Shown here piece after piece: positions 1 through 7,649 of a stretch of DNA of 64,000 bases. A model generated the notes under the pieces. The model was not told the DNA's origin and ran no database searches. It was given only the letters and a program-made list of their open reading frames with translations. Source of the stretch: JASHPR01 sp963815375 (GTDB lineage: Bacteria > Actinomycetota > Actinomycetes > Streptosporangiales > Streptosporangiaceae); NCBI GenBank assembly GCA_963815375.1, contig CAWFGX010000003.1, positions 186,001 to 250,000 on the forward strand, given 5' to 3'. Each line of letters begins with the position of its first letter. Position 1 is the first letter of the stretch. Position numbers and translations under genes: made by a program.

Positions 1-32
1 ATCGACCGCCGACAGCACATAGTCTCTCCCCC

Positions 33-671
33 ATGCCCGACCACCTGGAGCTGCCCCGGCCACTGCGGCTGCTGCGCACCACGACCTGGAGTCTCACCGA
101 GTCCGCTGGGTTGCCGCTGGCAGCGTTCGGGATCGCCGCCTGGCTAGCCGGTCGCGACGCCGGGCTGGTGGCCGGGGTCGCGGCCATCTGGCTCACCGCG
201 ATCGTGCGCAAGATCGCTACTGGGTCGGTCCCCGGGCTGCTGATGATCTCAGCGACTGTGCTCACGCTGAACACGGCAGTGGTGATCGCCACCGGCAACA
301 TCTGGATCTTCCTGCTGCATTTCCCAGTAGGGAACCTGGTGATGTGCCTGCTGTTCGCCCGGACGGCCCGCAGCGCCAACCCGCTCGTGGCCCAGCTCGC
401 GGCTGAGGTTGTCGCGCTGCGGCAGCCTGCTACCCACCATCCGGGCCTGCACCGGTTCTTCCAGCGGGCCACCTGGCTGTGGGCGGGCATCTTCCTGGCA
501 CTTGCCGGCGCACTCGCCGTGCTGCTCGAGACTGAGCCGGTGCCGACGTTCCTGATGCTGTCCAGCGTTGCGACCGTCGCCTTGGTCGTCGCCGGGACCG
601 CGGCGTCCGCGGTGTGGTTCGCAACCGTTCTGCGCAGCACTGGCCTGAGGCTTCGCTTCGCTCCCGCCTAG
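33..671 (+). CDS. VC0807-like integral membrane protein
   Basis: This 212-residue protein is mostly hydrophobic. Membrane segments are visible at about residues 27-60 (two closely spaced), 68-108 (two), 147-165 and 172-196. The pattern of a polar N-terminus, paired helices and a loop near residues 110-140 matches the VC0807/intracellular-septation-A-like family, whose biochemical role is unknown. The gene stops 35 nt before the P450 start on the same strand, so co-transcription is likely. It could instead be an unrelated small transporter-like protein; the family call rests on overall pattern only. No promoter is visible because the window starts 32 nt upstream. Confidence 0.7.
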   Translation: MPDHLELPRPLRLLRTTTWSLTESAGLPLAAFGIAAWLAGRDAGLVAGVAAIWLTAIVRKIATGSVPGLLMISATVLTLNTAVVIATGNIWIFLLHFPVGNLVMCLLFARTARSANPLVAQLAAEVVALRQPATHHPGLHRFFQRATWLWAGIFLALAGALAVLLETEPVPTFLMLSSVATVALVVAGTAASAVWFATVLRSTGLRLRFAPA

Positions 672-706
672 ACTGCGCCAAAGGGGCTAGGCGCCCCGGA
701 GGCGCG

Positions 707-1993
707 ATGCAAACACCGTCCTTGGCGGACCTCCCCATGGCGGACAGCCGGACCCCCGCTTACACGATCCTGCGCGATGCCGGGCCGGTCATAAGGCGCC
801 GCCACGGCGCGTACGTGATCGTCTCCAGTGAAGCGGCAGAGTTCGCGCTGAGGCATCCGGACCTGTTTTCCTCCCGGCAGGCATTCGACGTGGTCGGGAG
901 CCCGCTGCCGCTGGTGCCCATCGCGTTCGACCCACCGGAGCACACTCGCTACCGGAGGATCCTGCAGCCGTTCTTCAGCCCCCGTGGCATCGCGTTGTGG
1001 GAGCCGGCGGTGCGCGCGATGGCCGACGACCTGATTGACAGCCTGGCCGGGCGGGGCGAGTGCGACCTCGTGGCAGAGCTGGCGGTGCCGCTGCCCGCGC
1101 AGGTGTTCCTCACCCTTTTCGGCCTCCCCCTTGCCGACCGGGACCGGCTGATCTCCTGGAAGGACGGCCTGATCCGTGACTTCGGTCCTCCGGTGGAGCC
1201 CGCCGCGACGCCTGCCGAGGCCGGCCCGGTGCCTTCGGGCAGCCTCGGCGGCCGAGAGCGAGGCCGGATGCGGTCGGAGCGGGTCATGCGCCTGGGCGCG
1301 GAAATGTATGAGTACCTAGCCGGTCACATCGCCCGGCGCCGGCGACGCGAGGACACCAGCGACCTGCTCGGCCAGCTGCTCGCAGACACCAGCGACGAGC
1401 GGCTCGATGACGACGAGGTCCTGGGGCTGTCGTTCCTGTTCGTGCTGGCCGGCCTGGAGACCGTGACCTCCGCGCTGAGCACCGGATTCGCGCTGCTGGC
1501 CGCCCGGCCGCAGCTGCGCCAGCAGATCGCCGAGGACCCGGCCTGCATACCGGATGCGGTCGAGGAGCTGCTGCGCTTCGACGGCCCGGTTGTCTTCGTG
1601 CCGCGCATCGCCACACAGGACGTAACCATGGCCGGCCAGCGCATCCCGGCGGGCGCCCACGTGAACGTCGCCCTGGCGGTCGCCGACCGCGACCCGGCCG
1701 AGCACTCCGACCCGGACCAGATCGACCTGCGGCGCCAGGAACGCCATCTCGCGTTCGGCCTGGGACCACATCGCTGCCTCGGCTCGCACCTGGCGCGGAT
1801 GGAGCTGCGGGTGACGGTGACCGAATGGCACCGCCGGATCCCTGAGTACCGGCTGGCGCCTGGGGTGACCCCCACCGTCACATGGCCAGCGGGCGTGGTC
1901 AGCATCGCCAGCCTCCCGGTGGTGTTCCCGGCCCCGGCCCTTTTAGCCGCGTTCCAGAGTCCTGCTCCCGCAGCAGGTCGCGCGCTCAGTTAG
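707..1993 (+). CDS. Cytochrome P450 (bacterial class I type)
   Basis: Haem-thiolate monooxygenase of 428 residues, the usual length for soluble bacterial P450s that take electrons from a ferredoxin. The I-helix oxygen-activation motif AGLET lies near residue 248, the K-helix ExxR reads EELLR, and the haem-binding loop is FGLGPHRCLGSHLA with the axial Cys. An ATG at 707 has GGAGG four bases upstream, so it is preferred over an upstream extension that overlaps the preceding gene. A Pro/Ser-rich insert at about residues 162-185 is longer than usual. No ferredoxin or reductase is in the window. Substrate unknown. Its stop overlaps the convergent TetR remnant by 4 nt. Confidence 0.93.
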   Translation: MQTPSLADLPMADSRTPAYTILRDAGPVIRRRHGAYVIVSSEAAEFALRHPDLFSSRQAFDVVGSPLPLVPIAFDPPEHTRYRRILQPFFSPRGIALWEPAVRAMADDLIDSLAGRGECDLVAELAVPLPAQVFLTLFGLPLADRDRLISWKDGLIRDFGPPVEPAATPAEAGPVPSGSLGGRERGRMRSERVMRLGAEMYEYLAGHIARRRRREDTSDLLGQLLADTSDERLDDDEVLGLSFLFVLAGLETVTSALSTGFALLAARPQLRQQIAEDPACIPDAVEELLRFDGPVVFVPRIATQDVTMAGQRIPAGAHVNVALAVADRDPAEHSDPDQIDLRRQERHLAFGLGPHRCLGSHLARMELRVTVTEWHRRIPEYRLAPGVTPTVTWPAGVVSIASLPVVFPAPALLAAFQSPAPAAGRALS

Positions 1994-2346
1994 CCGGCGA
2001 CGGGCCGGAGAGGACGAGTGCTGAGGCCCTGCATTATCGCGGCCACAACATCGTTGGCGAACGCGGCCAGGCCACTGCCGACGTGCTGGTTGCTGCCGAG
2101 GTTGTCGAAGCAGCGGAGCACGGCGCGCTGCATGCACGCTCCCACCAGTGCCGCGGCCGCACCGTCGGCACTGGCGGCTGAGCTGACCCGGCCGGCCGCC
2201 TGCTCCGCGCGCAGGTACTCGGCTACGCGGCGGAGGATGATCTCCGGGCCTGCGCTACGGGCGCGCACCGCCTCGCGGTGCCTCACCAGCAAGTCGACGG
2301 TGAGTGAATACTTACTTACCATACGAGGGAGTGAGTATTCACTCAC
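1990..2346 (-). pseudogene. TetR-family regulator, C-terminal part only
   Basis: The frame encodes about 110 residues that look like a TetR ligand-binding C-terminal domain: a helical stretch around EIILRRVAEYL, then AAAALVGACMQRAVLRCF and a final amphipathic helix. The N-terminal helix-turn-helix expected of a roughly 200-residue TetR protein is missing. The frame begins inside the operator-like palindrome at 2300-2346 (GTG at 2346 or ATG at 2322). It therefore looks like a regulator that lost its DNA-binding domain, though a short ligand-binding-only protein cannot be excluded. It faces the truncated oxidoreductase at 2349-2516, and the two were probably once a divergent repressor-target pair. 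Confidence 0.6.
2300..2346. promoter_or_regulatory. Paired TetR-type operator palindromes
   Basis: A perfect 12-bp inverted repeat, GTGAGTGAATAC at 2300-2311 and GTATTCACTCAC at 2335-2346, encloses 23 bp. Each arm also extends into its own imperfect palindrome (GTGAGTGAATACTTACTTAC and GTGAGTATTCACTCAC), giving two tandem sites. Size and symmetry are typical of TetR operators. It lies between the two truncated coding remnants. Confidence 0.65.
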
Positions 2347-2348
2347 CC

Positions 2349-2516
2349 CGGCCGCCTCGGCTCACCAACGGCGCGGCGAGCAGTACGTACCGGACCGTGG
2401 CCGGCAAGCCGCTCGGCCGCGCCTGGACGATCAGCCGGGCCAGCCTCGCCGCTGCGATGCTGGCCGCGCTGCACGATCCGGCGCTGTCGCGCTGCGCGGT
2501 CACGATCGCCAACTGA
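2349..2516 (+). pseudogene. NAD(P)-binding SDR/NmrA-type oxidoreductase, C-terminal tail
   Basis: The 55-codon frame reads PPRLTNGAASSTYRTVAGK, then a segment with ISRASLAAAML, and ends at TGA. This resembles the C-terminal end of atypical short-chain dehydrogenases (NAD(P)H-binding, NmrA-like), in which a P-R-L-T-N/D motif precedes the ISRADLA-type helix. The Rossmann N-terminus (GxxGxxG) is absent. The remnant starts just beyond the operator, mirroring the truncated TetR on the other side. A deletion that removed both 5' ends while keeping the operator is one explanation. Confidence 0.5.
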
Positions 2517-2587
2517 GCGTCAGCACCATCCCCCGAAAATGCGGGCCGCTAGCCCCGGATGATGTTAAATGTCGGCTTGCAGCCCGC

Positions 2588-3649
2588 TTACCCCGGCACT
2601 GACTGGCCGGCCTGGTGCAGGTGGCGCAGCACGTCGCCGTACGAGCCGATGATCCCTTTCTCGCAGTACCGCACACCAGTCTGAGCGCAGAACGCGCGCA
2701 CGAGGATGCGGCAGCGGCGCAGTGACGGCCGTGGCATGCCCGGGAACAGATGGTGCTCGATCTGGTAGTTCAGGCCACCGAGCAGGGTCTCGGTCAGCCG
2801 GCCGCCGCTGACGTTGCGGGAGGTGAGGACCTGGCGGCGGAGGAAGTCCCGGGTGTCGCTGTCGCTCAGCACCGGCATGCCCTTGTGGTTCGGCGCGAAT
2901 GCGCACCCCAGATACAGGCCGAACAGTCCCTGCTGGATTGCGATGAACGCGACGGCGCGCAGCGGCGACAGCACGAGCAGCACAGCGGCCAGGTACCCGG
3001 CACAGTGCGTGATCAGCAGCAGGCACTCCAGCCACCGGGTGCGGCTGCGGACCGGGCCGCGCAGCGCAGCCCACACGCTGATCACGTGCATGCTCAGCGC
3101 CTCCAGCGCCAGCATGGGGAAGAACAGGTACGCCTGTGCCCGGGCCAGTGCCCGCAACGGGCCGCGCCTCTTGGCCGCCTGGTCGCGGGTGAAGGCAATC
3201 ACCGGGATCGCGATGTCCGGATCGCGGCCCTCGTGGTTGGGGAAGGCGTGGTGGCGGCTGTGCTTGCCGGTCCACCAGCCGTAGCTCATGCCGATCAGCA
3301 GGTTGCCCGCCACCAGGCCGACAGCGCCGTTGCCGCGGCGGGAATGAAAGATCTGGTGGTGGCCGGCCTCGTGGCCGACGAAGCCGATCTGGCCGAAGAC
3401 CAGCGCGAGGTATACCGCGACCAGCATCTGCCACCAGGAGTCGCCCACCAGAACGAAGGCGGTCCATCCCGCCGCTAGCAGGGCGGTCACGATGGCGATC
3501 TTCACCGCGTAGTACAAGGGGCGCCGCTTGAGCAGGCCTTCCTGCCGGATCAGGCGGCGCAGTTCGGCGTAGTCACCGCCAGGCCGGCGGATGCTCTCGG
3601 CACCGGGTACTTGGGGCAGGTTAGCGGTTCCGACCGCAGGAGTGGTCAC
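2588..3649 (-). CDS. Membrane fatty acid desaturase (acyl-CoA/acyl-lipid type)
   Basis: Integral membrane di-iron desaturase of 353 residues. The three histidine boxes are present in order: HEAGHH near residue 92, HSRHH near residue 128 and QIEHHLFP near residue 295. The Q/H-x-x-H-H third box is typical of front-end or linoleoyl-CoA-type desaturases. Four to six membrane segments lie between the boxes (about residues 47-85, 105-122, 170-190 and 207-245). It starts with GTG inside the stop of the upstream glycosyltransferase (GTGA, 4-nt overlap), so the two are translationally coupled and may act on the same lipid. The double-bond position cannot be predicted. Confidence 0.92.
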   Translation of the reverse strand: MTTPAVGTANLPQVPGAESIRRPGGDYAELRRLIRQEGLLKRRPLYYAVKIAIVTALLAAGWTAFVLVGDSWWQMLVAVYLALVFGQIGFVGHEAGHHQIFHSRRGNGAVGLVAGNLLIGMSYGWWTGKHSRHHAFPNHEGRDPDIAIPVIAFTRDQAAKRRGPLRALARAQAYLFFPMLALEALSMHVISVWAALRGPVRSRTRWLECLLLITHCAGYLAAVLLVLSPLRAVAFIAIQQGLFGLYLGCAFAPNHKGMPVLSDSDTRDFLRRQVLTSRNVSGGRLTETLLGGLNYQIEHHLFPGMPRPSLRRCRILVRAFCAQTGVRYCEKGIIGSYGDVLRHLHQAGQSVPG

Positions 3650-4926
3650 GGGAGACCATTCTGGCGGAGTCCGCTTGCGCCGACGGAGGACAGGTCAGGA
3701 GTTAACCCTGGTGCCTGGGTGGGCGATGTCCGGGCGCCTAGCGTCACGATCGCGCCCGGCCTGGCGCAGGTCGTGGCGGTCAGCACTGGTTCCGCCGCTT
3801 CCCCGGCCACCCTCGGCACCTGGCTCAGCCCGTGCGCGGTGAGGAAGCCTTCAACGGCCGCTGGCCAGGCGTAGCGTTCTGCCTGCTGGCGGGCCAGGAC
3901 GCGACGCTCGACAGGGTCACGCCTGAGCAGCGACTGAATCGCGTCCGCGCACGCCACATCGCTGTCATCGGCGGCCAGCCCGGCCTGCCCGATCAGCTCA
4001 GGCAGGGCGCTCCTGCTGCTCACAACGACCGGGGTGCCGCTGGCCAGCGCCTCCATCGCGGACAAGCCGAACGTCTCGACCGGCCCCGGGGCGATCGCCA
4101 CGTCTGCGGTCGCGAGCAGCCTGGCCAGCATCCCGCGGTCGGCCACATGCCGGAGGAACCGGACCGGCAGGCCTTCGGCCTTCTGCTGCAGCCAGCGCCG
4201 CCTCGGGCCGTCCCCCGCAATGACGAGCGCCGCGGGGATCCCGCGGCGGATAAGCTCGGCCAGCGCGCCAACGGCGCGTTCCGGCCGCTTCTCCGGTGAG
4301 AGCCGGCTGCAGTGCACCAGCAGCGGGCGGCCGTCAGGGGCCATCCGGGAACGTAGCGTCTCATCGCGGTGCCGGGGATGAAAGCCCGCCAGGTCCACGC
4401 CGAGTGGCACCTGGACCAAGTTCGGTATGTTCAGTCTGCGGAATTCGGCTGCGGCCCAGGAAGTCGTGCAGACGATGACGTCGTACGAGGCGGCGCTGGC
4501 CCGGTTGAGCCGGTCGGCGATCCGGGAGACCGGGATGAGCGGCGGCCCGAACATCTTCATCAGCCCGGCCAGGCTGTCATGCGAGACCATCATCGACCTG
4601 ATACCCCGCGCCCGGGCCCACGCGCCGGTCCACCGCAGCGTCGTGCGGTCGGACACCTCGAGCCGGTCTGGCTCCAGGCGGTCAAGCAACTGCCGCAGCG
4701 AGCGACGTTCGGTAATCGCGCGGTACCCTCCGGTCGCCGGTACCCGGTGCCCGGGAACCGTGACGACGAGGCCCTGATCGCTGTAGCGGCGGCCCGGTTT
4801 GGGCCCGGGCATGATGAGCACCGACTCGTGCCCGGCCGCCATGTAGCCTGCGCCGAGCTCGCGGAGCGCCGTCCGGAGCCCGCCGGAGGCAGGGGCGATG
4901 TAGTTGGCGAGCCGCACGACCTTCAA
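3646..4926 (-). CDS. GT4-family glycosyltransferase
   Basis: GT-B fold retaining glycosyltransferase of about 426 residues. The N-terminus KVVRLANYIAPASGGLRTAL carries the glycine-rich acceptor loop of phosphatidylinositol-mannosyltransferase-like enzymes. The C-terminal half has the nucleotide-sugar site: GVDLAGFHP, SRLSPEKRPE (phosphate-binding RxxxxK), and the EX7E element in ETFGLSAMEALASGTPVV. I chose the TTG at 4926 because the homology-like sequence begins there; an open 29-codon extension to a GTG at 5013 looks non-coding. The desaturase gene overlaps its stop, which suggests a role in membrane glycolipid or exported glycan synthesis. Donor and acceptor are unknown. Confidence 0.87.
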   Translation of the reverse strand: MKVVRLANYIAPASGGLRTALRELGAGYMAAGHESVLIMPGPKPGRRYSDQGLVVTVPGHRVPATGGYRAITERRSLRQLLDRLEPDRLEVSDRTTLRWTGAWARARGIRSMMVSHDSLAGLMKMFGPPLIPVSRIADRLNRASAASYDVIVCTTSWAAAEFRRLNIPNLVQVPLGVDLAGFHPRHRDETLRSRMAPDGRPLLVHCSRLSPEKRPERAVGALAELIRRGIPAALVIAGDGPRRRWLQQKAEGLPVRFLRHVADRGMLARLLATADVAIAPGPVETFGLSAMEALASGTPVVVSSRSALPELIGQAGLAADDSDVACADAIQSLLRRDPVERRVLARQQAERYAWPAAVEGFLTAHGLSQVPRVAGEAAEPVLTATTCARPGAIVTLGARTSPTQAPGLTPDLSSVGASGLRQNGLP

Positions 4927-5380
4927 CGTCTCACCCCGCCCGGTGCCACCGCGAGGCTCGAGATACTGGCGCTGCCCGTGAGCAGCCTCAACAGTTGTGG
5001 CGCGTGCACACACCGATCATGGCGTTGCCAGTCCAGCAAATTAGTAACTCTCCGTGACAGCTTCACGAACAATGGGCGCCGCGATGATGTCTGGTTACAG
5101 GGTCGAACGGGCCGGCTCGCTGGCCGGCATCTGCTCGCGGCGGGGCTCCAGAATGGCGAAGACCTCCGGCTAATGCGGCGGCCGCGTGCTGCTACGCTTC
5201 CGCGACGTACCGGGCGCGCGAACGCGGCGGCCAGCCGCTGGCGCTCCCGGGGTTCCGGGTTTTCGCCCACGTTGAACTGACTCCGCGAGGTAGTCGCCGG
5301 CCGACCGCACCACGCTCGGGGCTGAACCATCGCCAGGCGCGCCAAATGCACCATGGACAACGTTCCGCAATGGCCTGACA
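4927..5380. other. Intergenic region without a supported gene
   Basis: About 450 bp between the divergent glycosyltransferase and small membrane protein genes. Open frames here have low-complexity, arginine-rich translations and no recognisable motif. A locally AT-rich patch near 5035-5055 may hold the glycosyltransferase promoter. No clear hexamers were identified. Confidence 0.4.
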
Positions 5381-5626
5381 ATGGTAAATAGTGATCAAAA
5401 GGATGGCATAAATGAGCAGCAGCCCGCGGGCACATCAGCGGCACACCCTGTGACGATGAAAGACATAGCCACCCGGCCCGCGTTCTGGGTCATCATTGTT
5501 GTCGTGGTATTCGTGACATACAAAGCGCCGCATGATGCGTCAGATATTCTGCGTGCCGCAGGAGACTCGATAGTCACCCTCATCCGTGGCATCGGGATCT
5601 TCCTGAACAAGCTCGGTTCCGGCTGA
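5381..5626 (+). CDS. Small single-pass membrane protein
   Basis: An 81-residue protein with one strong membrane segment (FWVIIVVVVFVTY, about residues 34-48) and an amphipathic C-terminal helix containing IVTLIRGIGIFLNKL. Small proteins of this form, with a KDIATRPAFW-like lead, are common in actinomycetes and have no known function. The start is uncertain: ATG at 5381 lacks a clear ribosome-binding site, and GTG at 5451 would give a 58-residue product. Base composition is lower in GC than in its neighbours. Confidence 0.65.
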   Translation: MVNSDQKDGINEQQPAGTSAAHPVTMKDIATRPAFWVIIVVVVFVTYKAPHDASDILRAAGDSIVTLIRGIGIFLNKLGSG

Positions 5627-5662
5627 GCCAGCCGCGCCCCGCGGGGACGCCCCTAAGCCGCG

Positions 5663-6361
5663 TCAGCGCTTAACGCAGGTGTAGGCGCCGTAGACGCAGC
5701 CACGGAACTCGGAGTCGGCGATATCGAAACCGGTCGCGGCAAGCATGGGCTCCAGCAGCCACCGGAACGTGCTGAACTCGGTACGGATGTGCTCGGCGTA
5801 GTCCTCGCTGGTGTAGCCGGCAGCGGGGTCGTTGGCGGCTCTGGCCAGCCAGTGGCGGAAAACCACGTCCGCCTCGCGGGGCTGGAAGTCGAAGATCAGG
5901 TCGTGCAGCCGCAGGATGCCCCCGGGCCGGAGCAGGCTGGCGATCCGGTCCAGCGCGACCGCCTTCCAAAAGTCCGGTACCTGGTGCAGGGTGTTGCGGG
6001 TGAAAACGGCATCGGCGGGCGGACCGGTGTGCTGGTAGGACAGCAGCCCGGCCTGGACACACTCGATGCTGTCCCGGCCCTCGGCGTCAGCCCTGGCCCG
6101 GATCACGGCGACCATGGCCGGGGAGACGTCCGCTGCCACGACCCGGCCGAAAGCCGCTGCGGCAGCCAGTGCGAACCTGCCGGTCCCGGCACCGAGGTCG
6201 ACCACCGTGCTCGAGGAGTCCATCCCGTGCGCCTTGAGCACGGCGACGTCCGCATCGAAGTCGGGGTACCCCTGCTTGCGGTCGTACCCGGCCACGAAAC
6301 CAGGGTCGAGATGCTCCGGCCCGGCGTGCGCCAGTTCATCCAAGGTCCACGGCTTGTTCAC
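5663..6361 (-). CDS. Class I SAM-dependent methyltransferase
   Basis: A 232-residue Rossmann methyltransferase. Motif I is VVDLGAGTGRFALA near residue 52, the acidic residue after beta-2 is in VVAADVSP, and post-motif elements include FTRNTLHQVPDFWKA and LLRPGGILRLHDL. The substrate is not evident; the sequence resembles the UbiE/Tam-like small-molecule group. GTG at 6361 is preferred (VNKPWTLDELAH) because the seven preceding codons look non-coding; a start at 6382 is also open. It stands alone, convergent with the small membrane protein. Confidence 0.85.
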   Translation of the reverse strand: MNKPWTLDELAHAGPEHLDPGFVAGYDRKQGYPDFDADVAVLKAHGMDSSSTVVDLGAGTGRFALAAAAAFGRVVAADVSPAMVAVIRARADAEGRDSIECVQAGLLSYQHTGPPADAVFTRNTLHQVPDFWKAVALDRIASLLRPGGILRLHDLIFDFQPREADVVFRHWLARAANDPAAGYTSEDYAEHIRTEFSTFRWLLEPMLAATGFDIADSEFRGCVYGAYTCVKR

Positions 6362-6423
6362 TCCGCCATCATCACACCGCACCGACTCCCCCGAAAGCTC
6401 CGGCTAAGTGTCCGCCCGGCTGT

Positions 6424-6618
6424 GTTCAGGCGGTGCTGGCCGATCTGGAGTCGGCCCCTATCGAGGACGGGCTCCGGGCAACGCTGCGGATGCTCGGCAA
6501 GCTGACCCGGGAGGAAACGGTGGGTGCCAAGGACATGCGGGAAGTGCTGTCCGCAGGTGTCTCACGCCAGCAGGTCGAGGATGCGCTGGCGGTGTGCGCC
6601 GCGTTCAACACGACCGGT
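6424..6618 (+). pseudogene. Carboxymuconolactone-decarboxylase/AhpD-like fragment
   Basis: The frame reads VQAVLADLESAPIEDGLRAT, continues through a segment containing LGKLTREETVGAKDMR, and reaches VCAAFNTT. This matches the C-terminal half of peroxidase-related AhpD/CMD proteins, where the VCALFNxxNR-type segment is conserved. The N-terminal half with the CxxC/His centre is absent, and the frame runs into the 3' end of egtD on the opposite strand without its normal terminus. It is a remnant between two intact genes, with no ribosome-binding site at its 5' end. Confidence 0.5.
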
Positions 6619-6629
6619 AGCCATTCGGC

Positions 6630-7613
6630 TCAGCCGGCTGACATCGCTGACCGCTCGGCCAGCATCAGGCCGAAGTCGCCGTCGTGGTCGGTCCAGAACC
6701 GCACCGGCCGCAGCCCAGCGGCGGTGAGCTCGGCCTCCATTCCGGCGCGGCGGAATTTGGCCGAGATCTCGGTGCGCAATTCCTCCCCGGCGGCGAAGAA
6801 CACCGTCAGACCCAGGCCGCCGATCGTGACCTGCTGCTCGCGCCTGGCCCGCAGGCGCATCTCGATCCACTCGTTGACTGGGTCCCACAGCGCCACGTGC
6901 TCGAACTCGTCGAGCGCGAAGTCGGCGTCCAGCTCCCGGTTGACGACCGCCAGCACGTTGCGGTTGAACTCGGCTGTCACCCCGGCGGCGTCGTCGTAGG
7001 CGCGCAGCAGCCGGCCGGTGTCCTTCACCAGGTCCATCCCGAGCAGGAACGTCTCCTCTGGCCGTAGCGCCGCGGCGACCTGCGCCAGGAAGGCCTTGCG
7101 GGCTGGCGGATCAAGGTTGCCAATGGTCGAGCCGAGGAACGCGATCATGCGGCGCCCGGTGGCCGGGATCGCGCCAAGGTCGCGCTCGAAATCGCCGACG
7201 AACGGAGCGACCCGCAGGCCGGGGTACTCGTCCGCCAGGGCGTCACTGGCGCCCGACAGCACGGCCGGGTCGACATCGAACGGGACGAATTCACGCAGGG
7301 TCCCGCTGCCGGTCAGCGCGCGCAGCAGCAGCCTGGTCTTGGCCGAGGTTCCGCTGCCGAGTTCGACGAGCGACTCGCACCGCGACTGACTGGCGATCTC
7401 CCCCGCCCGCTCGGCCAGGATCGACGACTCCGCCCGTGTCAGGTAGTACTCCGGCAGGCGGGTGATCTCGTCGAACAGCTCGCTGCCCCGGGCGTCGTAG
7501 AAGTATTTGGGTGGGAGGGTCTTCGGGCTCGCGGTAAGGCCGGCCCGCACGTCAGCGCGGAGCTCGGCGAGATAGCGGGCGGAACGCTCCTGGACGCGGT
7601 TCTCCACTGGCAT
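6630..7613 (-). CDS. egtD: L-histidine N-alpha-methyltransferase EgtD
   Basis: EgtD trimethylates histidine to hercynine with three SAM molecules, the first step of ergothioneine synthesis. The 327-residue length is standard. Visible family features are the N-terminal LPPKYFYDARGSELFDEIT and LPEYYLTRAE segments, the SAM motif LVELGSGTSAKTRLLL, FVPFDVDP, the IAFLGSTIGNL loop, and the C-terminal EISAKFRR segment containing the substrate-binding Glu. ATG at 7613 has GGGAGGG about ten bases upstream. It follows egtB by 36 nt in an egtA-egtB-egtD operon; the egtC gene usually found between egtB and egtD in actinobacteria is missing. Confidence 0.95.
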   Translation of the reverse strand: MPVENRVQERSARYLAELRADVRAGLTASPKTLPPKYFYDARGSELFDEITRLPEYYLTRAESSILAERAGEIASQSRCESLVELGSGTSAKTRLLLRALTGSGTLREFVPFDVDPAVLSGASDALADEYPGLRVAPFVGDFERDLGAIPATGRRMIAFLGSTIGNLDPPARKAFLAQVAAALRPEETFLLGMDLVKDTGRLLRAYDDAAGVTAEFNRNVLAVVNRELDADFALDEFEHVALWDPVNEWIEMRLRARREQQVTIGGLGLTVFFAAGEELRTEISAKFRRAGMEAELTAAGLRPVRFWTDHDGDFGLMLAERSAMSAG

Positions 7614-7649
7614 TGGTCATGCCCTCCCGTGGGTGAGTGGTCGTGTCAG

